Source: Planctomycetota bacterium | GTDB lineage: Bacteria; Planctomycetota; UBA1135 | Length of the DNA stretch: 41,721 nt | Assembly (NCBI GenBank): GCA_021776795.1 | Contig: JAJFFC010000001.1 | Coordinates: forward strand, 1 to 41,721 | Direction: 5' to 3' | Shown: positions 16,017 through 25,464 of the stretch, in pieces | Position numbering within the stretch: the stretch's first letter is position 1 | Layout of the letters: every line of letters starts with the position of its first letter | Notes under the pieces: model-generated | Told to the model about the DNA's origin: nothing | The model's database searches: none | What the model saw: only the letters and a program-made list of their open reading frames with translations | Program-made: the position numbers and the translations under genes

Positions 16017-16511
16017 TCAGGGAAAGGCGCTAAAGGCAGCCTCGAGGTGCATGTCGGCAATGTTTTCGCCATCTACAGTTAAGCGACCACGCCATTGCGC
16101 GCCTTTACGCATGGCGCGCAGGCGGACATCGACACGTTCGCTTTCGAGTTCCTCATCGGTGTTGTCAATGACCACGCCGTGATAACCCTCTTCGCGTAAA
16201 AAGCGCGTGACCATCGCGCGCACAGATTGTGCCCGCGAGGCCGCAGCAGGTGCTGCAGGAGGTGGCGCCGCCATGCCATCTTCTAGGCGGTCAATACCAT
16301 GATGCAAGGCTTCCATTTCCTTAAGCAAGCCGCTGATGTCACGCGCTTCCACTTCCCGGGTCAGGGCTTGCACACGGTCCGGCAAGAAACCCAATCCAGC
16401 TAACTCTTCCAAAGCCTTCTCTTGGCGCTGCAACTGTGCGCGTAAGGGCAGCACCAGCACCAAAAGCGCCACCACGGCGACAAGAAGAACAGCTAGAAGG
16501 GCAATGGTCAT
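16017..16511 (-). CDS. Small membrane-anchored coiled-coil protein
   Basis: 164 residues. One N-terminal membrane segment (IALLAVLLVAVVALLVLVLPL, about 3-23), then a heptad-rich helix (about 25-78, RAQLQRQEKALEELAG and LTREVEARDISGLLKEMEALHHG) and an Ala/Pro hinge (APPPAAPAAA). A compact C-terminal domain of about 70 residues follows (VRAMVTRFLREEGYHGVVIDNTDEELESERVDVRLRAMRKG). The C-terminal part looks like a small alpha/beta domain, but I do not recognise the family. Divergent from the antiporter gene at 16605 (93-nt gap). Confidence 0.72.
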   Translation of the reverse strand: MTIALLAVLLVAVVALLVLVLPLRAQLQRQEKALEELAGLGFLPDRVQALTREVEARDISGLLKEMEALHHGIDRLEDGMAAPPPAAPAAASRAQSVRAMVTRFLREEGYHGVVIDNTDEELESERVDVRLRAMRKGAQWRGRLTVDGENIADMHLEAAFSAFP

Positions 16512-16604
16512 GATGGGAGGTCGATTGAGGCGTACAGAATCATCCTACCCGCGCGAGCAAGCAGACTCCATCGTCAGCGGGACTCGGCGCCCCTAGGATG
16601 TTCG

Positions 16605-18611
16605 ATGATGCGTGCGCGCCTTCTCTTCGCTGCCATTTTTGGAGCCTTGTGTCTCCCCCTGTTTTTGCTCCCTGCAAATCAGGATCAGCTGCAAGCTCAA
16701 GCCTTTCAGGCCCTCCTGCAGGAAGAGGGGAAAAGCCTTTGGGATGGCAAGCGGGAGCTAGAACTGGTTTGGCCAGGCGCAGCCAGTACAGCACGCGAAG
16801 ACGCCCTCCGCGCAGGGCTTCGCCTTCCTTTAGAAGCCACGCTTACCCCCGATGCTTCGCTTCCTGGGTACCGCATCCCGGCCAGCGATGGGTCTGTCGG
16901 CAATCCTTACCGCCTGACCATTTCTATCGAGAGTGGCAAGCTGCTATTGACGGGAGCCGACCATGCACTGACTAAGCAACTCGGCAGTCGCCTAGCATTG
17001 ATTCCCCCGCTCTTGGCCATCCTCTTGGCCTTCCTCACGCGCCGCACCCTCCTATCCTTGGGCGTGGGCATTGTGGTTGGGGTGACACTCTTGACGGGGC
17101 CAGATGTCCCGGCATTCCTGTCCACTTTATTCTATGACATTCTCTATAGCCGTATCCTGAGCGACCCCTTCCACCTTTACATTCTCGGCTTTGTGATCTT
17201 GCTTTCGGCAACGGTGGCAGTCATCACGCGCATGGGAGGCATTGACGGCATGGTGCAACGCTTGGTACGTTTCGCGCGAAGTTCCCGCTCGGTGCAATTT
17301 GTGGCGTATGCCTTGGGCCTAGGCATCTTTTTCGATGACTACGCCAACACCATTGTCGTCGGCAATAGTTGTGGGCCCTTGTTTGACAAGCAAAAAGTGA
17401 GCCGCGCCAAGTTGGCATATATCGTGGACTCTACTGCGGCTCCGGTGGCAGGCATTGCGGTGCTGTCGACATGGGTCGCCTATCAGATCAGTACTTTTGC
17501 TCCACAACTTCCGACTGTCGGCATGGAGGCGCAACAAGGTTATGACTTGTTCCTGCAAACCATTCCCTATCGTTTCTACTGTATCTTTGCGATCCTGACG
17601 GTCGGCTTCGTGATTTGGCATCAACGTGACTTTGGCCCGATGTTGCGCGCTGAACGAGCCTCGCGTAAAGGCGACAAGAGTGGGGAAGATGGAGCGAGCC
17701 TGGACGAAGTTCGTGTCGAAGCCAAGGAAGGCTTAATCGCAAAGGCGCGCAATGGCGTTCTCCCGCTCGCCACAATGATTTTCGGCACCGCCGCCCTGAT
17801 TTATTGGTATGGAGCCGTCAACGTACGCGCAGACGCTGCCGAGGGCGATACCTCGGCAATCGAAGCGATGGCCGCAGGAGGCATGACTTGGTTGCGTGCG
17901 GTGCTGGGAGCTTCGGACTCGACCAAAGCCATCTTCTACGGCTCCTTAGCCTCACTCCTGCTAGCGGGCGTTCTCGCCATGGGCCAACGCTTGCTCAGTC
18001 CCAAGGAAGTTTCCAACACGGCTCTTGGTGGCATTCGCGTTCTCTTCCGAGATGCGGTTCTGGTATTGATCTTTGCTTGGGCAATTGGCAAGGTCTGTAC
18101 TTCGGTAGGCACCGCCAACTATCTGGTTGCGGTTTCGCAAGATCTCATGGCGGCGCAGTGGCTTCCACTCATCTTGTTTGTCACGGCATGCTTTGTGGCC
18201 TTTGCCACCGGCTCTTCCTGGACCACCATGGCCATCTTGCAGCCCAATGTGGTGCTGCTGGCCTATCAACTTGGCGAGCAATCTGGCATGGGCGGCACCG
18301 AGCTTCTGATCTTGTCGATTGGTGCGGTTCTCGAAGGCGCCATCTTTGGCGATCACTGCTCCCCTATCTCCGACACCACGGTATTGAGCTCGACGGCGTC
18401 AAGGTGTAATCACATCACACACGTCAGAACCCAAGCACCCTATGCCCTCATGACCGCCGCCGTAGCCATCCTGATTGGCTACGTTGGAGTGGCCGTTCTC
18501 GGCAATGAGAACGGGCCATGGGCGATGCTCGTCACTGGCGCGATTGCGCTGTACCTCATCGTGCGCTTCGTCGGCAAACCAAGCGAAGAGCCAGCAGCGG
18601 TGGCGCACTAG
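16605..18611 (+). CDS. NhaC-family Na+/H+ antiporter with exported N-terminal extension
   Basis: 668 residues, longer than usual (about 450-550) because of an N-terminal part. Residues 1-24 are a signal or first membrane segment and 25-120 a soluble, probably periplasmic domain (ELELVWPGAASTAREDALRAGL). From about 125 there are some ten to twelve membrane helices. The family signature appears as FFDDYANTIVVG (about 243-254), DSTAAPVAGIAVLSTWV and GDHCSPISDTTVLSSTA (582-598), with Asp and Ser residues expected on the ion path. Members exchange Na+ for H+ or malate/lactate. Two adjacent ATGs (16605 and 16608) are equally possible starts. The gene ends 22 nt before the convergent pyrC. Confidence 0.88.
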   Translation: MMRARLLFAAIFGALCLPLFLLPANQDQLQAQAFQALLQEEGKSLWDGKRELELVWPGAASTAREDALRAGLRLPLEATLTPDASLPGYRIPASDGSVGNPYRLTISIESGKLLLTGADHALTKQLGSRLALIPPLLAILLAFLTRRTLLSLGVGIVVGVTLLTGPDVPAFLSTLFYDILYSRILSDPFHLYILGFVILLSATVAVITRMGGIDGMVQRLVRFARSSRSVQFVAYALGLGIFFDDYANTIVVGNSCGPLFDKQKVSRAKLAYIVDSTAAPVAGIAVLSTWVAYQISTFAPQLPTVGMEAQQGYDLFLQTIPYRFYCIFAILTVGFVIWHQRDFGPMLRAERASRKGDKSGEDGASLDEVRVEAKEGLIAKARNGVLPLATMIFGTAALIYWYGAVNVRADAAEGDTSAIEAMAAGGMTWLRAVLGASDSTKAIFYGSLASLLLAGVLAMGQRLLSPKEVSNTALGGIRVLFRDAVLVLIFAWAIGKVCTSVGTANYLVAVSQDLMAAQWLPLILFVTACFVAFATGSSWTTMAILQPNVVLLAYQLGEQSGMGGTELLILSIGAVLEGAIFGDHCSPISDTTVLSSTASRCNHITHVRTQAPYALMTAAVAILIGYVGVAVLGNENGPWAMLVTGAIALYLIVRFVGKPSEEPAAVAH

Positions 18612-18633
18612 GCGCAAGCCTGGCCACTGCGCT

Positions 18634-19971
18634 TTAGGCAAACAAAGGCTCGCCCAGTGGTTCGCCTTGGACCCGACTGTCGGCAAAGACCAATGAGCCG
18701 CGCAAATACACCCGCTCTGGGAAGGCGCGTAGCTCACGTCCTTGATACGGGCTCCACTTCGAACGTGAAGGCAAGGTCGATTCTTCCACAACGCGCTTGG
18801 CTTGGGCATCGGCAATGACCAAATCAGCATCGGCCCCGACAGCTAGGCGGCCCTTTTTCCCTAGGCCAAACTCCTCCGCCGGGCCTTTGGTGACGGCATG
18901 CAGGAAAGCTTCCGGAGAAACCTCTGCCATGTCGGCCGCCGCCACCATCAGCGGAAGCAGCAGGTCTACCGACGGGAATCCCGAGGGTGCCTTGGCATAG
19001 GGACGATTCTTTTCCTCGAGCGGGTGTGGCGCATGATCGGTGCCGACCACGGGAAGAGCTCCGGATGCCACCAACTGCAACAAACCGGCACGATCTTCTG
19101 CGTATTTGATCGAGGGATTGACCTTGAAGCGATTCTGCCCACGACGATGCGCCTCTTCGGCTTCTATCAACAGGTAATGCGGAGCGGTTGAGCCAGTCAC
19201 CGGCAGTCCGCGTTTGGCGGCCTCAATCACCAACCTGGCAGCGGCATAAGTGCTGATGTGAAATACATGCAGTGCCAAGCCGACTTCCTCTGCAACCGCA
19301 ATCGCGTCTTGCACACTTTGCACTTCGGCTTCCACCGGGCGACGCAAATCATGGCGCGAGGCTAGTTCGGGGTCATTGCCGTACTTTGCGTCTGCGCTGG
19401 CCATGATGTGGTTGTCTTCGCAGTGTGCCACGACCTTGATTCCCGCTTCGGCGGCGGCCTGAAACCAGCGGCGCATGGTGGCCGCGTCATCAACACCGCC
19501 CGCACCGGTGCTGCAACCCAGGAAACACTTTACCGCGGCACAATGGCGATCGATTCCAGGCAGCTCGGGCAACGCAGGCTCTACGAGGGAGCCGTAGGGC
19601 ATGTAGTCGACACGGGACACGCCGCGCAACTTTGAAAGCTTTTGCGTGAGCTCAGCCACGCTGTCCATCAGTGGCGGATTGTTCTGAATTTCGCCGACCG
19701 TGGTCACCCCGCCATGGAGAGCCCCCGCTGAACCAAAGGCATATCCTTCCTTGCGCTCAAGACCAGGCTCGCGGAAGTGGACGTGACAATCGACCAAGCC
19801 AGGTAACAACCACTTCCCCTCCAACTCAACCACTTCTTCACCGGGCTTCGGCTCCAGAGTGGCGCCAATCTCAACAATCTTGCCGCCGGCATCGGTGCGC
19901 AGGCAATCGGCCTCGAGGAAACGGTCGCCGTCAAACAGCTGACCACCACGAAAAAGAGTTGGGAATGTCAT
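18634..19971 (-). CDS. pyrC: Dihydroorotase (class I)
   Basis: 445 residues, normal for class I dihydroorotase, a zinc amidohydrolase that cyclises carbamoyl-aspartate in pyrimidine synthesis. Metal and active-site residues seen: DCHVHFREPG with H63 and H65, K148 in AVKCFLGCSTG, H183 in AHCED, H238 in FHIST and D312/H313 in GTDHAPH. The related hydantoinase and allantoinase share motifs; the HFREPG and GTDHAPH forms with the N-x-P-P-x-D-S-type substrate region (NNPPLMDS) favour dihydroorotase. Last gene of a seven-gene unit, 12 nt after moaA. No hairpin terminator is visible before the convergent antiporter gene. Confidence 0.9.
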   Translation of the reverse strand: MTFPTLFRGGQLFDGDRFLEADCLRTDAGGKIVEIGATLEPKPGEEVVELEGKWLLPGLVDCHVHFREPGLERKEGYAFGSAGALHGGVTTVGEIQNNPPLMDSVAELTQKLSKLRGVSRVDYMPYGSLVEPALPELPGIDRHCAAVKCFLGCSTGAGGVDDAATMRRWFQAAAEAGIKVVAHCEDNHIMASADAKYGNDPELASRHDLRRPVEAEVQSVQDAIAVAEEVGLALHVFHISTYAAARLVIEAAKRGLPVTGSTAPHYLLIEAEEAHRRGQNRFKVNPSIKYAEDRAGLLQLVASGALPVVGTDHAPHPLEEKNRPYAKAPSGFPSVDLLLPLMVAAADMAEVSPEAFLHAVTKGPAEEFGLGKKGRLAVGADADLVIADAQAKRVVEESTLPSRSKWSPYQGRELRAFPERVYLRGSLVFADSRVQGEPLGEPLFA

Positions 19972-19983
19972 GGGGAAAAAAGC

Positions 19984-21030
19984 TTAGCCGCCTTTGGTAT
20001 GCATTTCTAAGCGTGGGTCGGAAAGCAAGGTGTCCAAGTCAAACTGGGGCCCACGCTTGCCAAGTTCCAGCCGTTTCTCTGCACCCCGAGCATCGCGAGC
20101 TTGCCAATGGCCGCGCAACACCTCTTCCAGGGAAACCAAGCAATCTTCCGAGCGCACCAACTGACGCAAATCCACGCCCTTTGACGCGTAAAGGCAATCA
20201 AACCAGTGGCCGTCTGCGGTGACACGACTACGATCACAATCGCCGCAGAAAGGTTGCGTGGTCGAGGCAATGATGCCAAAGAGCTGCCCAGATGCGGTGC
20301 GGTACCGGCGCGCTGGAGCGGCAATCCCTGGGGAATCGGCTTCTCCTTCCTCGACCTGATGTACCTCGCCATGAGCCTCGCGAATGGAGGCCAAGATTTG
20401 ATCGCGCGAATACACCTCTTTGGGTTGCCAACGAGTCGCGCCGCCGACGTCCATGTACTCAATGAAACGAGCTTCACAGTCATTCTCCGCAGCGAAGGCG
20501 AGCATGTCCAAAATCTCATCTTCGTTGGTACCGGCAAGCACCACCATGTCGAGCTTGATGCGGCGAAAACCCGCCTCTTGCGCCGCTCGAATCCCGGCCA
20601 ATGTTTTCGTCAGACCATCGACCCGACTCAGCGCTTGGTATCTTTCTGCCTGCAGCGTATCCAGGCTCACGGTGACCCGATGCAATCCTGCGTCACGTAA
20701 AGCCTGAGCCTGATCCGCCAACAGCACACCATTGGTGGTCAGCGCGAGGTCATCCACGCCTGGCAAATCGGCCAACATGCGGATCAATTGATCTAAATCT
20801 TGCCGCAACAAGGGCTCGCCCCCAGTTAGGCGAATGCGGGTCACGCCAAGTGGAAGAAAGCTGCTCGCGACTAGAGCGAGCTCCTCAAAGGTCAGCAGAT
20901 TGGGTCGCGGCAACCATTGGTAGTTCACCTCGGGCATGCAATAGCGGCAACGCAAATTGCAGCGGTCGGTGACCGACAAGCGCAAGGAGCGCAGGGGTCT
21001 GCCGAAGCGGTCCAACGCCATCGCGCTCAT
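19984..21030 (-). CDS. moaA: GTP 3',8-cyclase (MoaA), molybdenum cofactor biosynthesis
   Basis: 348 residues, the usual length. MoaA is a radical-SAM enzyme that makes the cyclic pyranopterin precursor from GTP with MoaC. Seen: the [4Fe-4S]-SAM motif C24-x3-C28-x2-C31 in TDRCNLRCRYCMPE, LTGGEPLLR, TTNG and SLDTL. The second cluster is bound by C262, C265 and C279 (PFCGDCDRSRVTADG...DCL). The C-terminal Gly-Gly needed for activity is present (HTKGG). The start ATG overlaps the mcsB stop (ATGA). It may serve the same cofactor pathway as the genes at 2304-5182, about 15 kb away. Confidence 0.95.
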   Translation of the reverse strand: MSAMALDRFGRPLRSLRLSVTDRCNLRCRYCMPEVNYQWLPRPNLLTFEELALVASSFLPLGVTRIRLTGGEPLLRQDLDQLIRMLADLPGVDDLALTTNGVLLADQAQALRDAGLHRVTVSLDTLQAERYQALSRVDGLTKTLAGIRAAQEAGFRRIKLDMVVLAGTNEDEILDMLAFAAENDCEARFIEYMDVGGATRWQPKEVYSRDQILASIREAHGEVHQVEEGEADSPGIAAPARRYRTASGQLFGIIASTTQPFCGDCDRSRVTADGHWFDCLYASKGVDLRQLVRSEDCLVSLEEVLRGHWQARDARGAEKRLELGKRGPQFDLDTLLSDPRLEMHTKGG

Positions 21031-22094
21031 GCCTCAAAACCAAGCTCGCTACGCAACCAAGTAGCCCGAGCTAAATCGCGATCTTCGGGGCTCATTTCAC
21101 ACCCAAGCTGCGCCTGCAAATGCCCCGGCTGCAGACGGAAGCAAAGGCACATAAGCCCAAAGGCGTCTTGCTTGACGCCGCATTCCATTTCCAGCAAAGT
21201 CGCCAGACGAATCGTCGACAGAGCTTCCAGGGCTTGGGCCGAGGTCAGCTCACGCACTTTGGCCAGACGCTCGACAGCCTTGTCGGCGTCGTTCTGCAAC
21301 AGTTTTCGCAATTCTGGTTTGGTGCCAAAACGCTCGCGCGTGGTGGTTTCAAAGGCCACCACTTCGCGACCATACTCGGCAACCACGGCCATTTGCGCGG
21401 CCATGGTTTCGCCAAGGGTGCGCTGGTTACTGATTTGGTAGAAGAATCCTAGGGCTTGACTGCCCTCGCCGTGCACACCGCGCACTGCCAAGGAAGCACT
21501 GCGTGCTGCATGCAAGGCCCGTTGCACCGGGGCCTTCGCTCTCGCTAAAGCAGGAAGGTGCAGCATTAAGGACGCTCGCATCCCCGAACCAGTGTTGCTG
21601 GGACAGCTGGTCAAAAACCCGTAACGGTCACTGACCGCAAACGGGAAGGCACCGCGCAGATGACGCTCTTGTTGCTGCGCCAACTCCAAAGCATGCTCTA
21701 AATCTAATCCGGGGGCAAATCCCTGAATGCGGAAATGATCTTCCTCGAGGAGCATGACGCCGCGATCTCCGGTGGGGCCAAACCAAACTCGGGTGGGCCG
21801 GTCACAAGCCAAAAGGTCGCGCGTCACCAAACTTCGCTCGAGTAAAAACTCGGCATCGGTTGCGGTTAAGGATTGGGGCGCGAGAAAATCCCCATGCTGA
21901 TTTTGGCCCAAGGCTTGCTCCGCTTTCTGCTGCAGGCCCTCCGCCTCTTCCTGGCCGAGCTGCTGGGGAAAGGGCCGATCGGCGACGTTGCGCGCCAAGC
22001 GCACGCGCGAAGCCACCACCACATCTCCTAAGGGAGCATGTCGATCTAACCAACCAGGGTTGGCCTCGAGCAGGGGCTGCAGGCGCTCGTCCAC
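21027..22094 (-). CDS. mcsB: Protein-arginine kinase McsB
   Basis: 355 residues, as in McsB of Gram-positives. The enzyme phosphorylates arginine in proteins to mark them for ClpCP degradation. ATP:guanido phosphotransferase marks: ASRVRLARNVADRPFP near the N-terminus, LTSCPSNTGSGMRASLMLHLPAL, and VHGEGSQALGFFYQISNQRTLG with the catalytic Glu. RDLARA at 339-344 fits the RDxxRA phosphoarginine-sensing motif of McsB, which arginine and creatine kinases lack; this separates it from metazoan-type arginine kinases. The usual partners mcsA, ctsR and clpC are not adjacent. It sits between arginase and moaA in the operon. Confidence 0.92.
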   Translation of the reverse strand: MDERLQPLLEANPGWLDRHAPLGDVVVASRVRLARNVADRPFPQQLGQEEAEGLQQKAEQALGQNQHGDFLAPQSLTATDAEFLLERSLVTRDLLACDRPTRVWFGPTGDRGVMLLEEDHFRIQGFAPGLDLEHALELAQQQERHLRGAFPFAVSDRYGFLTSCPSNTGSGMRASLMLHLPALARAKAPVQRALHAARSASLAVRGVHGEGSQALGFFYQISNQRTLGETMAAQMAVVAEYGREVVAFETTTRERFGTKPELRKLLQNDADKAVERLAKVRELTSAQALEALSTIRLATLLEMECGVKQDAFGLMCLCFRLQPGHLQAQLGCEMSPEDRDLARATWLRSELGFEA

Positions 22095-22119
22095 GGCTCG
22101 ATTGTAGCGCCTAGGAGGC

Positions 22120-23055
22120 CTACAGAATCGATTGCCCGAAGGCGCTGCAAATCAAGTGGCGCATATTGCGCGCGCCCTGATTGAAGGAGTCGAGCAGCGG
22201 ATTGAGCTCGACAATCTCCATCGAAGTCATGAGCCGGGTATCGGCAAGGACTTCTAGGAAAAGGTGCGCTTCGCGGAAGTCGATGCCTCCAGGAACTGGC
22301 GTGCCCACGCCTGCCACGACCTCAGGATCGAGGCCATCGACATCGAAACTCATGTGGAAGCCCTCGGTGTCATTGCAGACGACGTCGCGGACTTCGCGAG
22401 CGACGCGAGACATACCTTTTTCATCGATGTCGCGCATGGTCCAGGTGTGCACTCCGGATTCGCGAACAATTGCCGCTTCTTTGCGGTCGATGTCGCGGAT
22501 ACCGACCAGAGCCACATTCTCGGGCTTCACCGCCGGGCCATCGCCCACGATTCCCGCCAATTCCGCATCGGTGCCCTCCAGGCCAAGCAAATGCGCCAAA
22601 GGCATGCCGTGGATATTGCCACTAGGACTGCTGGTCGGTGTATTCATGTCGCCATGAGCGTCGAACCAAACCAAGCCAAGGTCTTTCCCTTTCTGTGCAC
22701 GGTGAGCACGGGCCACACCTGCCACGGTTCCCATGGCAATGGAATGGTCACCACCAAACACCAAAGGGGTGTCCCCTTCGGTCATGGTGTCGGCCACGCG
22801 ATCGGCGAGTTCACGACACACCGCAAGAATTTCTTCCTGGAAGCGCCGGCTGGGATCGCCGGCCGCTGCATCGCGGCTTTCCACCGAGGGGACGACGATG
22901 TCCCCTTCGCGCTCAACCTGATACCCGAGGGCGCGCAAGGCAGCGCCGACCCCAGCCACACGCAAAGCGCTAGGCCCCATGTCGGTGCCACGGCGACTTG
23001 CGCCGAGGTCCATGGGGACACCCAAGATACGAATCGCACGTTTTTCCATACTCAT
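22120..23055 (-). CDS. rocF: Arginase
   Basis: 311 residues, matching arginase/ureohydrolase length. It hydrolyses arginine to ornithine and urea using two Mn2+. The metal motifs are intact: GGDHSIAMG (101-109), FDAHGDMN (131-138) and SFDVDGLDP, with GTPVPGG and EIVELNP. RRGTDMGPSALR near the N-terminus and the NTP-x-TSPSGN-IHGMPLA loop are typical of arginases rather than agmatinases. The ATG at 23055 follows the upstream stop by 1 nt; an ATG two codons later is an alternative. Its place beside mcsB puts two arginine-linked enzymes together. Confidence 0.93.
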   Translation of the reverse strand: MSMEKRAIRILGVPMDLGASRRGTDMGPSALRVAGVGAALRALGYQVEREGDIVVPSVESRDAAAGDPSRRFQEEILAVCRELADRVADTMTEGDTPLVFGGDHSIAMGTVAGVARAHRAQKGKDLGLVWFDAHGDMNTPTSSPSGNIHGMPLAHLLGLEGTDAELAGIVGDGPAVKPENVALVGIRDIDRKEAAIVRESGVHTWTMRDIDEKGMSRVAREVRDVVCNDTEGFHMSFDVDGLDPEVVAGVGTPVPGGIDFREAHLFLEVLADTRLMTSMEIVELNPLLDSFNQGARNMRHLICSAFGQSIL

Positions 23056-23056
23056 C

Positions 23057-24418
23057 TTAGGCTTCCGGTTCCGTGCCCAGAATTTCGATGACGCGCCGCG
23101 TCATTTCTTCCATCTTGCCGCGATCATCAGCCTCGATGTTCATGCGCAGCAAGGGTTCGGTGTTCGAAGGGCGCACGTTGACCCACCACCAACCTGGCGT
23201 GGAGACCTCGCCGTAAGCAATGGTCACGCCATCGAGCTCGTCGACCGAGGAAGCGTCGTGAAACACTTCCTTGAGCTTGGCCATGGCGCCAACTTTATCT
23301 TCGATGTGGAAGTTGACTTCGCCGGTGGAGTGGAAGCACATCAGCTCGTCGAGCATTTCGCTAAACGGCTTATCACTGCGCGACACCAGGTTCAGCACCG
23401 ACAGCAAGATGATCTCGGAGTTGTCGGCGTACCAGTTGTCACGGAAGTAGTAGTGACCAGAGAGTTCACCGCCAAAGGGCGCATCGAACTCGCGCATGCG
23501 CGCTTTGAGGAAGCTATGACCAACGCGTTCCTTCTTGGGCTGGCCGCCGCCCTCAAGGACGGTCTTGGGCAAAATCCACGAGCTGCGTAGGTCATACACA
23601 ATCGCGGCGCCGGGCTCCTTTTTCAGCACTTCTCGCGCCACCAAAGTGGTCACGATGTCGTTGCCAATCGCGCGGCCACGATCATCGACGAAGCAGCAGC
23701 GGTCGCTGTCGCCGTCGAAGGCGGCACCCAACTCGGCGCCGGTCTTCACCACTAAAGCCTGCAGGTCTTTAAGCGTGCTGACTTTCAACGGGTTGGCTTC
23801 GTGGTTGGGGAAGGTGCCATCGAGCTCGTAAAACAGGCCTTCGTGAGCAATTTGCGGGTTCGCAGCCAGAACTGCAGGGAAGGTATGGGCGGCCATGCCG
23901 TTTGCCGCATCGGAAGCGATTTTCACCGGGCGCGCCAAATCAGCGAAGGCCGAAACATGCTTCACATAATCTGCAAGCGTGTCGACTTCGGTGCGCTTGC
24001 CGCGGTCCGCAACTGGAGCCTTTTCGGCTTCGACCGTGGCCATCTGCTCAATCTCACGAATGCCATTGTCGGCACTGATCGGCTTCGCTTCGTCCTCGCA
24101 AAGCTTGAATCCAATATATTGTTTCGGGTTATGACTCGCGGTCACACACATCCCGCCAGCAGCCTTGAGATGGCCAATCGCGAAGTAGCTTTGCGGTGTC
24201 GAGGCAAGACCGATGTCGATGACATCTATGCCCCCATCCAAGATGCCCTCGATGACGGCGTTTTGGATTTCCGGGGCCATGGACCGCATGTCGCGCCCCA
24301 CCACTAAGGGACCCTTGCCCAAAAAATCGGCGAAGGCGCGGCCAATGCGGCGGGCAAGGGAGGCATCGATCTGATCGGGGTAAGTACCGCGAATATCGTA
24401 GGCTTTAAAGACAGACAT
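23057..24418 (-). CDS. manB: Phosphomannomutase/phosphoglucomutase
   Basis: 453 residues from the ATG at 24418, 2 nt after the threonine aldolase stop; the longer frame to 24679 is a shadow. The enzyme interconverts hexose 6-phosphate and 1-phosphate for polysaccharide precursors. The phosphoserine loop is TASHNP (93-98, S95), the Mg2+ loop DGDSDR (235-240), the sugar-specificity loop GGELSGHYYF (316-325) and the phosphate-binding loop RPSNTEP (416-422). GGELSGH with TASHNP-x-x-YIGFK is the manB/algC type; glucosamine mutase (GlmM) normally has GGEQSGH, so it is less likely. Confidence 0.92.
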   Translation of the reverse strand: MSVFKAYDIRGTYPDQIDASLARRIGRAFADFLGKGPLVVGRDMRSMAPEIQNAVIEGILDGGIDVIDIGLASTPQSYFAIGHLKAAGGMCVTASHNPKQYIGFKLCEDEAKPISADNGIREIEQMATVEAEKAPVADRGKRTEVDTLADYVKHVSAFADLARPVKIASDAANGMAAHTFPAVLAANPQIAHEGLFYELDGTFPNHEANPLKVSTLKDLQALVVKTGAELGAAFDGDSDRCCFVDDRGRAIGNDIVTTLVAREVLKKEPGAAIVYDLRSSWILPKTVLEGGGQPKKERVGHSFLKARMREFDAPFGGELSGHYYFRDNWYADNSEIILLSVLNLVSRSDKPFSEMLDELMCFHSTGEVNFHIEDKVGAMAKLKEVFHDASSVDELDGVTIAYGEVSTPGWWWVNVRPSNTEPLLRMNIEADDRGKMEEMTRRVIEILGTEPEA

Positions 24419-24420
24419 GA

Positions 24421-25464
24421 TTATTGGCTTAAGGCTTCTTGCAGGGCTTGGGCGGCACGGTCGACATGTTCGTCCGTGATATGACGATGGGTGACAAAAC
24501 GCAGCAAGCGTTCGCCCAACGCAAGGGTGTGAATGCCGCGGTCCGCAAGCGCCGCGACCAGCTGTGGGGCATCGAGGTTGGGTGCGGTGACTTCCAGGAA
24601 TAAGATGTTGGTGTCGATGGTTTCTTGCGCCAAACGCACTCCATCTAGGCCAAGAACCACTCCGCCAAGGCGACGGCAACGCGAGTTGTCATCGGCGAGT
24701 AGGGGCATCGTTTCCTCTAGCGCAATCAGGCCGCAGGCGGCCAAAATGCCAGCCTGGCGCATGCCGCCGCCCATCCATTTGCGCGCACGACGCGCGCGGG
24801 AGATGAACTGGCCATCGCCCATCAGAACGGAACCCACTGGACAAGACAAACCCTTGGACAGGGAGACCATGAGTGAATCGCACACGGCTCCATACTCCGA
24901 AAAAGGCATTCCCGTCTCCGCTTGCGCATTCCACAATCGGGCACCATCCATGTGCACCGGGATGCCGTGGTGCTTGGCCAAACCATGCACTTCGACCAAG
25001 TAATCATGCGGAACAATGGTTCCGCCGGAAAACAGGTGGGTCTCTTCGACGCAAATCAACCCGGTGCGAGGCATATGCTCATTGACCGGTCGAATCGCTC
25101 GCGACAAACTACCAAAGGAGAACTGGCCGTTCGCGCTATCGAGGGTGCGTAGGTGCGCGCCAGCAATGCGACTGAGGCCGCCGCCCTCGAATTGGAAAAT
25201 GTGCGCGCCAGCGTCGACGATCACTTCTTCGCCGGGCACTAGGTGCGTCGCTGCCGCGCACTGATTCGCCATGGTACCGGAAGGAAAGAAAAGTGCAGCC
25301 TCTTTTCCAAAAAGACGGGCAAATTCCTCTTCTAGTTTTTGAATGGTCGGATCATCGCCGAGGACATCGTCGCCGACTTGTGCTTGGGCCATGGCTTCGC
25401 GCATGCGATCGGTCGGTTGCGTGACCGTATCCGAACGGAAGTCGGCATCGAGTACGGAGCTCAT
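24421..25464 (-). CDS. ltaE: Low-specificity L-threonine aldolase
   Basis: 347 residues. A PLP enzyme that splits L-threonine or allo-threonine into glycine and acetaldehyde. Seen: [14 protein letters not shown] (8-21), [11 protein letters not shown] (30-40), SGTMANQ (62-68), D173 in [10 protein letters not shown], and the PLP lysine K204 in [12 protein letters not shown]. It overlaps the upstream aminotransferase by ATGA and is followed after 2 nt by manB. Confidence 0.93.
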   Translation of the reverse strand: MSSVLDADFRSDTVTQPTDRMREAMAQAQVGDDVLGDDPTIQKLEEEFARLFGKEAALFFPSGTMANQCAAATHLVPGEEVIVDAGAHIFQFEGGGLSRIAGAHLRTLDSANGQFSFGSLSRAIRPVNEHMPRTGLICVEETHLFSGGTIVPHDYLVEVHGLAKHHGIPVHMDGARLWNAQAETGMPFSEYGAVCDSLMVSLSKGLSCPVGSVLMGDGQFISRARRARKWMGGGMRQAGILAACGLIALEETMPLLADDNSRCRRLGGVVLGLDGVRLAQETIDTNILFLEVTAPNLDAPQLVAALADRGIHTLALGERLLRFVTHRHITDEHVDRAAQALQEALSQ

